Shown: in pieces, positions 44,600 to 57,255 of the stretch
How the letters are laid out: every line of letters starts with the position of its first letter
Numbering within the stretch: position 1 is the stretch's first letter
Assembly (NCBI GenBank): GCA_032622095.1
Contig: CP136069.1
Span: 187,105,122-187,169,121, forward strand
Direction of reading: 5' to 3'
Origin: Siphonodentalium dalli
Taxonomy: Eukaryota; Mollusca; Scaphopoda; Gadilida; Siphonodentaliidae
Length of the DNA: 64,000 bases
Program-made: the position numbers and the translations under genes
The notes under the pieces: model-generated
Told to the model about the DNA's origin: nothing
The model's input: only the letters and a program-made list of their open reading frames with translations
The model's database searches: none

Positions 44600-47343
44600 A
44601 TGGAAGAGGATCGTAAAAGTGGACCATGGACAAATAAACCAAAAGGTGAGATACATTTGCATCTATAGTATTATTTAATTTTACTACGGAACATGTGTTC
44701 TAAATTTACGAGCCTTTGCCACTTTTTGCTAAATAGGTAACCAACATTGTTTGTTTACAAAGAAATAACTTGGTTTGCATCTTAAATTGGCATCTATATT
44801 TCCCATTTTGTCTGATTTAATACACACACTGTTCAAATGAAATTATTCTGGACTCAGTTATCATACATGCGCCAGGTGTGTTTATATAGTGAAATACAAA
44901 GCGATGGTCGTAATTACCTGTAAATTGTGACGGAAGTACATTTTCACCTGTACGGTAATGCACGTATATTGTATGCAATTACCTGGAACTGAATTAGGGA
45001 ATAAATACCAAAATAATGAAACGACACCCACTTAAGTCTACCATCCATTGCTTCTAAGCAGTATTAGTTTAAAATAGTCCTTCATTCAGTTATATAAATT
45101 ATGTTATATGTATTTTTTTCAGATGTCAATAGCATGTGTACACACGTATACAGTGTGTGTATGCATGCATGCTGCTATTACATTGCCTGGATCACGTCTC
45201 TTTTATAGATTCCAAGAAGAAAAAGCCACTATCGAGGGGATCCCAATATTGTGTTTATGACTGTATGGACTATGTATTCATACACGATATGGCACACCAT
45301 CGGGCATTCACTTCTTCAAACCACCTAAAGATGTCATGTCATGCAAACAAAAATGGGACATATGGTGTCGGTTGATCAATCGACAGGATGGCAGCGATGG
45401 GTTCACACTAACTAAATACACAAATGTCTGCCATGAACACTTCAAGCCAGAAGACATCAATATATCATTAGTTGCGAAAAAGTTGACACTGCACACAGGC
45501 GCGGAACCAGTTGTCTTCAATCCAAATGCAAATGAACAGAAAAGAAAATCGCCGAGAAAAAGACTGGCATTCACGTCAGACATTTCCATTCAGCATACAC
45601 AAAGTCGTGACTTTGAGGTATTAAATTTAATTTATTGCCTGTGTTTACAGGAGATGAGTCACAGTGCAATCTTCAACACTTATATATATATATGTTATTA
45701 TGTCATTGAATATCTGAACTGATATCTACATCGATATTGGCATTTGTCTTGGGAACTTAATATATAAGTGTAAGTAAATGTATAATTAAGACACCAATGA
45801 CGTAGACTTTGATTTAAATTTGTCTTGACTATACACTGAGGATAATGTATTATAGTCAGTCAATACTGAAATAAAACTGTAGATGCTTAAGATTACGCTT
45901 TTCACTGAAAACAAATTCAACATACAATTCCAATTAATATATCTTTTGTTTATAGCACAGTGACTCAGCAGTGATGTATGTGTAGCTGAAATGGCCAAGG
46001 GGTGGGACAGGAAGACGACTGAACAGTCGTATCCCTCGCCATCATATATCTGTGTTTGTACTATATGTATTGTTATATTTTTGTTTATGTATAGTTATCT
46101 GATGAATAAACTAATTTTAATTTTAATTTGAATTATAACAATTACTATTGCAGATTATTGCGTCAGGAGTTGCATCGCAGACTGAGGTCCAAACATCAGA
46201 GGCTTCAACTCAAACAGAACATATTTTCACTGAGCATATCGACTGCAAAGACGACCACAGTTACTCGACCATTAATGTTGAAAGAATGCTACAAAGTAAA
46301 AACATCGAAAGCTTGAGGCATGCCATTGCCCGACTAAGTGACCACATCTATTCATTGAAAGGCAAAATGGATATGGCATCTGATTATATATGCGAGGTCG
46401 TTTACTCTTATGAATTCAACAGATTTATTCTGAACAATATAAAGGACGATGATTCGGCGATGTTATTCTACACAGGATTTGCAAATTATAAATCGTACGA
46501 TTCGGTTTTCCAGTACCTGGAACCAACAGCTCAGAATATGGTTTACTGTCGAGGACAAAGTGAAACCCGTGATTTTAAAATGTATCGAATGACAGGATGA
46601 ACACCTGGACCGAAAAGGAAGTTAACATTACGAGACGAATTGTTCATGGTGCTTGTGAGGTTGAAAGTTGAATTATTTGTGCGTGATATCTCTGCTTGTT
46701 TTGAAATTTCTGCAGGGCAATTTTCAAAAAGTTTCACCACCTGGATAAACTTTCTATATTGTGAATTACCATAATTATTCCCGTTTCCTTCTCAAGAGAA
46801 AATCCGACGTGGAATGCCAAAATCGTTTCACAAATATCCGACAACTAGAATAATTTTGGACTGCACCGAAGTGTTCGTTGAGATACCATCCGCCATGCTT
46901 ACCCAGTCCGAGACGTGGTCGAACTACAAACACCACAATACATACAAAGTGCTTGTTGGTGTTACTCCCAATGGGACCGTTTCATTTATCTCAACACTGT
47001 GGGGAGGTAGAATATCGGATAAGGTGATAGTGAAAGATAGTGGTATATTAAATTTGCTAGACTCTGGCAACAATATTATGGCAGATCGAGGATTTTAAAT
47101 TTCCGATATTTTGCCTAATGGAGTAACACTGTATATTCCACCATTCAGACATCACAAGCAACATCTGCACATGAAGTGGAAGACACGATGAACATTGCAA
47201 GTGTGAGAATACACGTTGAGAGGGCTATTGGGAGGATAAAAAACTACCACATATTAGATGGAGTAATACCATTAAGTTTGAGCCAAATTGCTGATCAAAT
47301 GTTCACAGTTATGTCATACTTGACATGTTTTCTTCCACCTTAG
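44600..47343 (+). pseudogene. THAP-domain DDE transposase (Harbinger/ISL2EU-like), broken
   Basis: It has a three-exon layout. Exon 1 is ATG 44600-44645 (donor AAAG|GTGAGA). Exon 2 is 45209-45617 (acceptor TTTTATAG, donor GAG|GTATTA). Exon 3 is 46154-47343 (acceptor CTATTGCAG). Exon 2 carries a THAP zinc finger: YCVYDC, HFFKPPKD, W, CHEHFKPED and a GAEP end. Exon 3 carries a DDE_Tnp_4-type domain, with FYTGF near its start, GPKRKLTLRDE, TWINFLYCEL, first Asp in IILDCTE, second Asp in IMADRGF, and Glu in IHVERAIGRIKNY. Breaks are a frameshift in the THAP domain near 45270-45310, in-frame stops at 46598, 46772 and 47096, and a frameshift near 47170-47200. It is probably inactive. The convergent YqaJ-like gene beside it belongs to the same element. 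Confidence 0.85.
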
Positions 47344-47735
47344 TACCTGAGTGAATATGGTTATACGTTAATATAATCAATGAATAGATATAATCAACTT
47401 GTTTTGTCTCGAAAATATACAAATCAAAAGACGACAGTAACGTACACGTCATGTCAGTATTGCCAATGACAGCACATTATATGACTTTTTCTCAGTTATG
47501 ATATCTTGTTAATCTCGGTTAATTAAGTATTTTTTGATCGAGTGAATCCATTTATGTCAATGGGACTGACGAGTATATTTTCGAGGAAAAAACAAGTGGT
47601 CTATATCTCTTTATAAAGATGTGTACTGTATCTTTGGAGTCGTAGACATCAAATACATTTTCCTAGCTATATAATAGTTATTTAAATTGTGTAATATACA
47701 ATGCGTTACCTATATATTCATGTGACAAATTCATG
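47344..47735. other. Spacer between convergent transposon genes
   Basis: AT-rich, no coding signal. It lies between the 3' ends of the transposase and the nuclease pseudogenes, as expected inside one transposon. Confidence 0.5.
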
Positions 47736-48817
47736 CAAACGATGCCACTTGATACAACAACATCCATTCACTGGGTTGAATTATACTTAGCCCACGCTCA
47801 AACCTGTGTGTTAAAAGTTCTGGAACAAATGCATATTTGTAAAATAAGTCAAGTTTGGGCAATATCTGCGAATTCCACATTTCAGTATCGAACATTATTT
47901 TATCGAAAAATATGTCTTGCCCTGGCCCAAACCAGACAACAAAGTCCACCCATTTCATGCCCACTAACATACATCTGTCCCTGTATTTGGAAAAAAATTG
48001 TTATGAGTCCTGTTGAGTGTATATGACCCATCATCCAGTTTCTTAATGTAAAAACCCCGATCGTAAGAAGCCTGGTCGACTGTAAGTTCATGTTTGCTCA
48101 TTGGACATTTCACTTCTAATCCTCCATTCTTATCATCACCTGTGCATGTGGGATCAAAGACAACGTCGTCTAGACTGGCACCAATACCCGGTCGCGTGGC
48201 TGATAAAATAGCTCCGGGCCGACTAACTCTGACTTGACAATTTTATGCCAATTTATATAAAATATAAGCATCAATCGTTGACTGTTCATAACCTTTTCCG
48301 TAATCGATCGCAGACGAATGTTCTTTCCCATAGAGCATTATCTTCAGAATACTATCTGGTAGCCTGGTTCGGAGAATTCGTCCAAAATTTGATGCAGTCA
48401 TTTTATAACTATGCAGTTGTTTCCATATGTCGCAATCACTCTGCTGTCTGGTCGCTTTCTCCACCAAATCTATATTTTCAACCGAAATATGTTCATTTAT
48501 GATCAGTGGGTCGACATATTTGCGATAAATACATTGTTTATGATTTCATTGTCATCAATATCTGGGTTTCTCTCAATGAGATCAATATACAAACCATTGT
48601 CAGTACCTGACGCGGCGTCTTTCATATTCCGACCATTAACGGAACTGCATGTAGTTGTTGTCGCGTTAGTGTGATCTGTGAGTGTAGACCTTCTACAATA
48701 TGATGATGTAACATTAACATTCAATGCTACGTCTTCAATCTCTTCAAGATTTGCGTATAATTTGTTCAACATCATTTGATCAACATCTCGGTCATGTGGA
48801 GCACGAGGGTCATACAT
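47736..48817 (-). pseudogene. YqaJ-like nuclease of the DNA transposon, broken
   Basis: On the minus strand, ATG at 48817 opens an N-terminal part. After a frameshift near 48530 comes YVDPLIINEH and ATRQQSDCDIW...YKMTASNFGRIL, the classic start of a YqaJ-type recombinase/exonuclease domain. Further on are SATRPGIGASLDD (catalytic Asp region) and GGLEVKCPMSKHEL (the E-x-K of the PD-(D/E)XK-like fold). QGQMYVSGHEMG, WVDFVVWFGPGQDIFF and a terminal LPKLDLFYKYAFVPEL follow. The frame changes at least three times and a TAA interrupts near 48243, so it is not functional as read. It is convergent with the THAP-DDE pseudogene, a pairing known from ISL2EU-type Harbinger elements (from memory). Confidence 0.82.
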
Positions 48818-49562
48818 ATTCGTATGTTGGTGTCACTCTACTCCGTTTCACTCCATGACGTCACCAAAAACGACGTAAAACCTCGTGGCGTTCTGACATT
48901 TTTACTGTGCCGCGTTTTTGCTATGTTTATATGTGTTGTTTTCGATTATTTGTTTGTCGCCGATATCGCCATTTGTCGGGATTCGCTGTTTCTATATTTA
49001 AAACTGGCATGCTCGTAGTGAGCCTCGATTTCGAGTTTTTCTCCCAGGTCAAAATACGTCAGAGTTATGACAAAAATAGATCGACCTACATTTTCTCCAT
49101 CAGAACTCTACATCAAAGAGTCTATAGACTCCTTCGGGACCTACATAGACTCCTTCATTTTGGGTATTTTTACTTATAATTGGGAAGTTTTATCATTTTT
49201 GGTTCGTGCGAAGACCTCTTTTTATCGTGCGGGAAAAGAGAGACATTCAAAACGCGATTTCGTAATTCGACGCAATAGGCTGAATAGCCTAACCTTCAGC
49301 CGAGTTCCGGGTAAAATACGACGAATGACGTAACACACAACAAAACGCATTTGTTGACACCAACACCGTTTGAAGAGTTTATTATTACATAAAATGATCG
49401 TTATTGATTAATTATTGATTAATTATTGATATTTATTGTTGCATATTGGCTGCTATCAATATTTACACAAATGGTATTAATAATTTCTTATAATTCCTCC
49501 TTTGGTCAACTTTGACTATCGGAAAATGAAAATGAAAATATGCCGCTGAAAAAAATGTAATC
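48818..49562. other. Transposon 5' flank or host sequence; no gene seen
   Basis: No terminal inverted repeat matching the region left of 44600 was found by eye, so the right boundary of the transposon is undefined. Short frames (48776-49333) show no domain. Confidence 0.4.
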
Positions 49563-50082
49563 GATATTAAAGGTACGGTTGGCCTTGGCGGTGGGTATCC
49601 TGTGAAAATATTTCCAACCGTCAAAAACCGCCACAAACAGAAAGAACATCAAAATGTAGACAGACTTTTTCCGTATACATATAAGAAATATCGCATAAAC
49701 AGTATGTTATTGTCATATGGTTGACCATTGTTATGTAAACAAAAGCATAAAAAGTTACTTTTCTGATGTTTGTTTATAATATTATGGTAAACATAACGAG
49801 CGTTCTTTGTGGGTTAATTCCTGATATGGAACTAATAAAGAGCGTTTATGCCATTTGTGTGTGATTAGCCAGTAGCATTGTGCTGTCTTTTGTAACACAA
49901 TCAGACTCTTGCTTAGGTAAAATATAGTAGGTCTTTATGATAACATGCTGTTTACGCGATGGTCATGGTATATATGAACGTAACTATATGCATTTTACTG
50001 TTTTTTCTGTTTACGGTGATTGGGACAAATATGAATATTTTCGACAACTAAGATTAGCCTCACGTGCCTTTAAAGTCTCATC
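49563..50082 (-). mobile_element. TIR element, inverted copy of the 26.3-26.9 kb family
   Basis: The left end TTAAAGGTACGG...GGCGGTGGGTATCCTGT mirrors the right end of the first copy. The right end ...ATATGAATATTTTCGACAAC...CACGTGCCTTTAAAG mirrors its left end. Shared interior blocks in reverse include GTCAAAAACCGCCA-AAACAGAAAG, AACAGTATGTTATTGTCA, TGGTAAACATAA-GAGCGTT and ATTTGTGTGTGATTA. Flanks TTAAAG/CTTTAAAG. No coding capacity. Confidence 0.75.
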
Positions 50083-50382
50083 CTTTCGGCAACATGGAAT
50101 TGGTTTTAATTACTTAAATGATTACTAAGGTAATTTGCCTTTTATCTGTGATGAAATGAGAAATGGTAATAGTATTTTTTTGCTAACTTTAAATTAAATA
50201 AAATAAATTAAGTAAAATACAGTGAAATTATTTTTTATTGCATTTTTGCGCACGTTGGCATCTCTCTGAGTGCATTCTAGTTGTTATTTTCAATTCACTC
50301 ACTGGTTTTGGTAGCACTTTCAGGTTCCTCGGAATTATCCATTTATTTAATTTTGAAGTACAGGAAATTGTCACTTTACTGG
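50083..50382. other. No gene seen
   Basis: About 300 bp of AT-rich sequence between the TIR element and the 43-bp satellite. Confidence 0.4.
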
Positions 50383-53300
50383 TGATCCAGATTGGGCTGA
50401 GTGGGGTCGTCGTAGTGAATACTGGTGATCCAGAGTGGGCTGAGTGGTGTCATCGCGGTGAAGACTGGTGATCCAGAGTGGGCTGATTGGGGTCATCGCG
50501 GTGAATACTCTTGATACAGAGTGGGCTGAGTGGGGTCATCGCGGTGAATACTGGTGATACAGAGAGGGTTGTCTGGGGTCATCGCTGTTAATACTGGTGA
50601 TACAGAATGGTCTGAGTGGGATCATCGCGGTGAATACTGATGATACAGCATGGACTGTCTGGGGTCATCGCGGTGAATACTGGTGATACAGAGTGGGCTG
50701 AGTGGGGTCATCGTAGAGAATACTGGTGATCCAGAGTGGGCTGAGTGGGGTCATCGCGGTGAACACTGGTGATCCAGAGTGGGCTGAGTGGGGTCAACGC
50801 GGTGAATACTGGTGACACAGAGTGGGCTGAGTGGGGCCATCGCGGTGAATACTGATGATACAGAGTGGGCTGAGTGGGGTCATCGTGGTGAATACTGGTG
50901 ATCCAGAGTGGGCTGAGTGGGGTCATCGTGGTGAATACTGGTGATACAGAGTGGGCTGAGTGGGGTCATCGCGGTGAAAACTGGTGATACAGAGTGGGCT
51001 GTCTGGGATCATCGCGGTGAATGCTGGTGATCCAGGGTGTGCTGTGTGGGGTCATCGCGGTGAATACTGGTGATCCAGAGTGGGCTGATTGGGGTCATCG
51101 TAGTGAATACTGGTGATCCAGAGTGGGCTGAGTGGGTCATCGCGGTGAATACTGGTGATCCAGAGTGGGCTGAGTGGGGTCATCGTAGTGAAAACATGTT
51201 ATCCAGAGTGGGCTGAGTGGGATCATCGCGGTGAATACAGATGATACAGAATGGACTGTCTGGGGTCATCGCGGTGAATACTGGTCATACAGAGTGGGCT
51301 GAGTGGGGTCATCGTAGAGAATACTGGTGATCCAGAGTGGGCTGAGTGGGGTCATCACGGTGAATACTGGTGATCCAGAGTGGGCTGAGTGGGGTCAACG
51401 CGGTGAATATTGGTGACACAGAGTGGGCTGAGTGGGGCCATCGCGGTGAATACTGATGATACAGAGTGGGCTGAGTGGGGTCATCGTAGTGAATACTTGT
51501 GATCCAGAGTGGGCTGAGTGGGGTCATCGTGGTGAATACTGGTGACACAGAGTGGGCTGAGTGGGGTCATCGTGGTGAATACTGGTGACACAGAGTGGGC
51601 TGAGTGGGGTCATCGTTGTGAATACTGGTGATCCAAAGTGGGCTGAGTGGGGTCATCGCGGTGAATACTGGTGATCCAGAGTGGGTTGAGTGGGGTCATC
51701 GTAGTGAATACTGGTGATCCAGTGTGGGCTGAGTGGGGTTATCGCGGTGAATACTGGTGATCCAGATGGGCTAAGTGGGATCATCGCGGTGAATACTGGT
51801 GATCCAGATGGGCTGAGTGGGATCATCGCAGTGAATACTGGTGATACATAGTGGGCCGTCTGGGGTCATCGCGGTGAATACTGGTGATCCAGAATGGGCT
51901 GAGTGGGATAATCGCGGTGAATACTGGTGATACAGAGTGGGCTGAGTGGGTCATCGTAGTGAATACTAGTGATACAGAATGGGCCGTCTGGGGTGATCGC
52001 GGTGAATACTGGTGATCCAGAGTGGGCTGAGTGGGGTCATCGTGATGAATACTGGTGATACAGAGTGGGCTGAGTGGGGTCATCGCGTTGAATACTGGTG
52101 ATACAGAGTGGGCTGTCTGGGTTCATCGCGGTGAATACTGGTGACACAGAGTTGGCTGAGTGGGGTCATCGCGGTGAATACTGGTGATACAGAGTGGGCT
52201 GAGTGGGGTCATCGCGGTGAATACTGGTGATACAGAGTGGGCTGTGTGGGGTCATCGCGTTGAATACTGGTGATACAGAGTGGGCTGTCTGGGTTCATCG
52301 CGGTGAATACTGGTGATACAGGGTGGGCTATCTGGGGTCATCGCGGTGAATACTGGTGATGCAGAATGGGCTGAGTGGGATCATCGCGGTGAATACTGGT
52401 GATACAGAGTGGGCTGAGTGGTGTCATCGCGGTGAATATTGGTGATACAGAGTGGGCTGAGTGGGATCATCGCGGTGAATACCGGTGATCCAGAGTGGGC
52501 TGAGTGTGGTCATTGCGGTGAATACTGGTGATACAGAGTGGGCTGAGTGGGTTCATCGCGGTGAAAACTGGAGATACAGAGTGGGCTGAATGGGATCATC
52601 GCGGTGAATACTGGTGATACAGAGTGGGCTGAGTGGGTTCATCGCGGTGAAAACTGGAGATACAGAGTGGGCTGAATGGGATCATCGCGGTGAAAACTGG
52701 TGATCCAGAGTGGGCTGAGTGGGGTCATCGCGGTGAATACTGGTGATCCAGAGTGGGCTGAATGGGATCATCGCGGTGAATACTGGTGATACAGAGTGGG
52801 CCGTCTGGGGTCATCGCGGTGAATACTGGTGATCCAGAATGGGCTGAGTGGGGTCATCGCGGTGAATAATGGTGATACAGAGTGGGCTGAGTGGGTCATC
52901 GTAGTGAATACTGGTGATACAGAGTGGGCCGTCTGGGGTCATCGCGGTGAATACTGGTGATCCAGAGTGGGCTGAGTGGGGTCATCGCTGTAAATACTGG
53001 TGATACAGAGTGGGCTGAGTGGGGTCATCGCGGTGAATACTGGTGATACAGATTGGGCTGTCTGGGATCATCGCGGTGAATACTGGTGATGCAGGGTGGG
53101 CTGAGTGGGGTCATCGCGGTGAATACTGGTGATACAGAGTGGGCTGAGTGGGGTCATCGCGGTGAATACTGGTGATACAGAGTGGGCTGAGTGGGGTCAT
53201 CGCGGTGAATACTGGTGATCCAGAGTGGGTTGAGTGGGGTCATCGTAGTGAATACTGGTGATCCAGTGTGGGCTGAGTGGGGTTATCGCGGTGAATACTG

Positions 53301-55992
53301 GTGATCCAGATGGGCTAAGTGGGATCATCGCGGTGAATACTGGTGATCCAGATGGGCTGAGTGGGATCATCGCAGTGAATACTGGTGATACATAGTGGGC
53401 CGTCTGGGGTCATCGCGGTGAATACTGGTGATCCAGAATGGGCTGAGTGGGATAATCGCGGTGAATACTGGTGATACAGAGTGGGCTGAGTGGGTCATCG
53501 TAGTGAATACTAGTGATACAGAATGGGCCGTCTGGGGTGATCGCGGTGAATACTGGTGATCCAGAGTGGGCTGAGTGGGGTCATCGTGATGAATACTGGT
53601 GATACAGAGTGGGCTGAGTGGGGTCATCGCGTTGAATACTGGTGATACAGAGTGGGCTGTCTGGGTTCATCGCGGTGAATACTGGTGACACAGAGTTGGC
53701 TGAGTGGGGTCATCGCGGTGAATACTGGTGATACAGAGTGGGCTGAGTGGGGTCATCGCGGTGAATACTGGTGATACAGAGTGGGCTGTGTGGGGTCATC
53801 GCGTTGAATACTGGTGATACAGAGTGGGCTGTCTGGGTTCATCGCGGTGAATACTGGTGATACAGGGTGGGCTATCTGGGGTCATCGCGGTGAATACTGG
53901 TGATGCAGAATGGGCTGAGTGGGATCATCGCGGTGAATACTGGTGATACAGAGTGGGCTGAGTGGTGTCATCGCGGTGAATATTGGTGATACAGAGTGGG
54001 CTGAGTGGGATCATCGCGGTGAATACCGGTGATCCAGAGTGGGCTGAGTGTGGTCATTGCGGTGAATACTGGTGATACAGAGTGGGCTGAGTGGGTTCAT
54101 CGCGGTGAAAACTGGAGATACAGAGTGGGCTGAATGGGATCATCGCGGTGAATACTGGTGATACAGAGTGGGCTGAGTGGGTTCATCGCGGTGAAAACTG
54201 GAGATACAGAGTGGGCTGAATGGGATCATCGCGGTGAAAACTGGTGATCCAGAGTGGGCTGAGTGGGGTCATCGCGGTGAATACTGGTGATCCAGAGTGG
54301 GCTGAATGGGATCATCGCGGTGAATACTGGTGATACAGAGTGGGCCGTCTGGGGTCATCGCGGTGAATACTGGTGATCCAGAATGGGCTGAGTGGGGTCA
54401 TCGCGGTGAATAATGGTGATACAGAGTGGGCTGAGTGGGTCATCGTAGTGAATACTGGTGATACAGAGTGGGCCGTCTGGGGTCATCGCGGTGAATACTG
54501 GTGATCCAGAGTGGGCTGAGTGGGGTCATCGCTGTAAATACTGGTGATACAGAGTGGGCTGAGTGGGGTCATCGCGGTGAATACTGGTGATACAGATTGG
54601 GCTGTCTGGGATCATCGCGGTGAATACTGGTGATGCAGGGTGGGCTGAGTGGGGTCATCGCGGTGAATACTGGTGATACAGAGTGGGCTGAGTGGGGTCA
54701 TCGCGGTGAATACTGGTGATACAGAGTGGGCTGAGTGGGGTCATCGCGGTGAATACTGGCGATACAGAGTGGGCTGAGTGGGGTCATCGCGGTGAATACT
54801 GGTGATACAGAGTGGGCTGTCTGGGGTCATCGCGGTGAATACTGGTGATACAGAATGGGCTGAGTGGGATCATCGCGGTGAATACTGTTGATACATAGTG
54901 GGCTGTCTGAGATCATCGCGGTGAATACCGGTGATACAGAGTTGCCTGTGTGGGATCATCGCGGTAAATACTGGTGATCCAGAATGGGCTGAGTGTTGTC
55001 ATTGTGGTGAATACTGGTGATACAGAGTGGGCTGAGTGGGTTCATCGGGTGTATACTGGTGAACAAGAGTGGGCTGTGTGGGGTTCATTGCGGTGAATAC
55101 TGGTGATCCAGAGTGGGCTGAGTGGGGTCATCGTAGTGAATACTGGTGATACAGAGTGGGCTGAGTGGGGTCATCGCGGTGAATACTGGTGATCCAGAGT
55201 GGGCTGAGTGGGGTCATCGTAGTGAATACTGGTGATCCAGAGTGGGCTGAGTGGGGTCATCGCGGTGAATACTGGTGACACAGAGTGGGCTGAATGGGGT
55301 CATCGCGGTAAATACTGATGATACTGAGTGTGCTGAGTGGGGTCATCGTAGTGAATACTGGTGATCCAAAGTGGGCTGAGTGGGGTCATCGCGGTGAATA
55401 CTGTTGATCCAGAGTGGGCTGAGTGGGGTCATCGTAGTGAATACTGGTGATCCAGAGTGGGCTGAGTGGGGTCATCGCGGTAAATACTGTTGATCCAGAT
55501 GGGCTGAGTGGGATCATCGCCGTGAATACTGGTGATACAGAGTTGGCCGTCTGGGGTCATCGCGGTGAATACTGGTGATCCAGGGTGGGCGGTGTGGGGT
55601 CATCGCGGTGAATACTGGTGATCCAGAATGGGCTGAGTGGGGTTATCGCGGTGAATTCTGGTGATACAGAGTGGGCTGGGTGGGTCATCGTAGTGAATAC
55701 TGGTGATACAGAATGGGCCGTCTGGGGTGATCGCAGTGAATACTGGTGATCCAGAGTGAGATGAGTGGGGTCATCGTGGTGACTACTGGTGATACAGAGT
55801 GGGCTGAGTGGGGTCATCGCGGTGAATACTGGTGATACAGAGTGGGCTGTCTGGGATCATCGCGGTGAATACTGGTGATCCAGGGTGTGCTGTGTGTGGT
55901 CATCGAGGTGAATACTGATGATCCAGAGTGGGCTGTGTGTTGTCATCGATGTGAATACTGGTGATACAGAGTGGGCTGTGTGGGATCATCGC
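50383..55992. repeat. 43-bp satellite array, ~130 units, with a 1,544-bp higher-order repeat
   Basis: The consensus is GTGATACAGAGTGGGCTGAG then TGGGGTCATCGCGGTGAATACTG. Variants alternate GATCCAG/GATACAG, GAGTGGGG/GTCTGGGG and CGCGGT/CGTAGT. Block 51661-53204 is repeated almost unchanged at 53205-54748 (36 units). Open frames of 70-86 codons on the minus strand read MTPLSPLCITS-type repeats and come from the satellite; 43 is not a multiple of 3, so no frame persists. Confidence 0.97.
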
Positions 55993-56655
55993 GGTTTTGA
56001 GTGTTTTGCTTGTCGTACAGTCTTTACATACTGTGTAAATTAATTTACCTGAGTTCAGTTGTACAATTCGAGCATCAAGTTTTTCTTTGAAAGTTATTTT
56101 GCATAATCGCCACAGGCTGAATCGAGAGTTATGTAAGCTGTCACGTGTTCCCGAACGCCATTCATTTTGTATATTAAATCGATGCTATCACATTGGAATG
56201 CAATTAATACACTGAGATAAACTACTCCTATAACATTGAAAATTGCGCAGTAAATATATGCTAAACGATGCGAGTGACTAATCACTCACCACTCTGGGGA
56301 GTATGTCTTTATTCGCGGATGCGCACTATATATTACTTGTATGCTACAAGACACTGATCTGGTACCATAGCACTAATATCATGTGATAATGATACACTTG
56401 GCGCCCAAATTACATTCAGTGCACAAATGTCCGCTTCGACGATGAATAATCCAAGTCAAATTGTATTCCCAATCAACAAAATCATGACTAGGGTGTCACC
56501 CCCTCTGTAATATGTACGCGGGATTAATCAAACTCCAGGCAGAGTTATCTCCCATCGCTCCGCTGAGATACCGCAGCGATAGCGTAGAGGGCGCTGTATG
56601 GAGTTTGGGGATTATTGTCATTTACAGACGGTACACGGGATTCACATCCCTCTGT
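55993..56655. other. No gene seen
   Basis: AT-rich sequence. The first 45 bp (GTTTTGAGTGTTTTGCTTGT then CGTACAGTCTTTAC) resemble 38483-38515. Confidence 0.45.
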
Positions 56656-57112
56656 TAAAGGTACTCAATCCGATTAGACGGTCTCCATATCATCAAGTTA
56701 CAACAACAACATAATTCCTTCAAAATACGCTTTAATTATCAGAATCGATTTTTTGCAACAAAATAATGCTAACCACTGTCAACTATGGTATCAAATTTCC
56801 CAAAAACTTGTTATTTATCAACCTTTCGTTCAACAAAATATGGCCGTATTATCACTTTAATATCACGAAATGTGACCGTATTACCACTTGATTTTAGAGT
56901 TACCCATCTTCATCCGCAATTTTGTTTGTGACCACGTACTTCTGGGCCACATATTATTACACATATCGAAAAATAACGAACTTCAAAAATCGATATCTGA
57001 TCACTCCTGGCTTTGATGGGTGGGTTCCTCGACTCGAATCAAATACTTTTTACCCCCGAAGCCAAAGAAATAGTAATTTAGGAGCGTCTGATCGGATTGA
57101 GTATATTTAAAT
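56656..57112. mobile_element. TIR element, most complete copy of the GGTACTCAATCCGAT family
   Basis: It starts TTAAAGGTACTCAATCCGAT and ends ATCGGATTGAGTATATTTAAA. The interior has landmarks shared with 10.5-11.9 kb: AACAACAACAT, AATAATGCTAACCACTGTCAA, CTTGATTTTAGAGTTACCCA, TCTGGGCCAC and GGTGGGTTCCTCGACTCGAA. About 455 bp and non-coding. The TTAA at the edge could be a target site, as for piggyBac-like elements, but this is not established. Confidence 0.85.
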
Positions 57113-57255
57113 GGCACTCGGGATTCATAAGCCCATTTTAAGCGGTATTCAGTCGATAGCTCCACCCGTTTCCGAGATCTGGTATGCGCATGCGCGAAGC
57201 TGACGTCGCACGGGCTCGGCGACCGGATAAAATTCGTATCCGGGGCAAGATACAT

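Noticed and set aside
50708-55817. Repeated 70-86-codon frames reading MTPLSPLCITS-type sequence
   Set aside because: They are translations of the 43-bp satellite; the frame shifts every unit.
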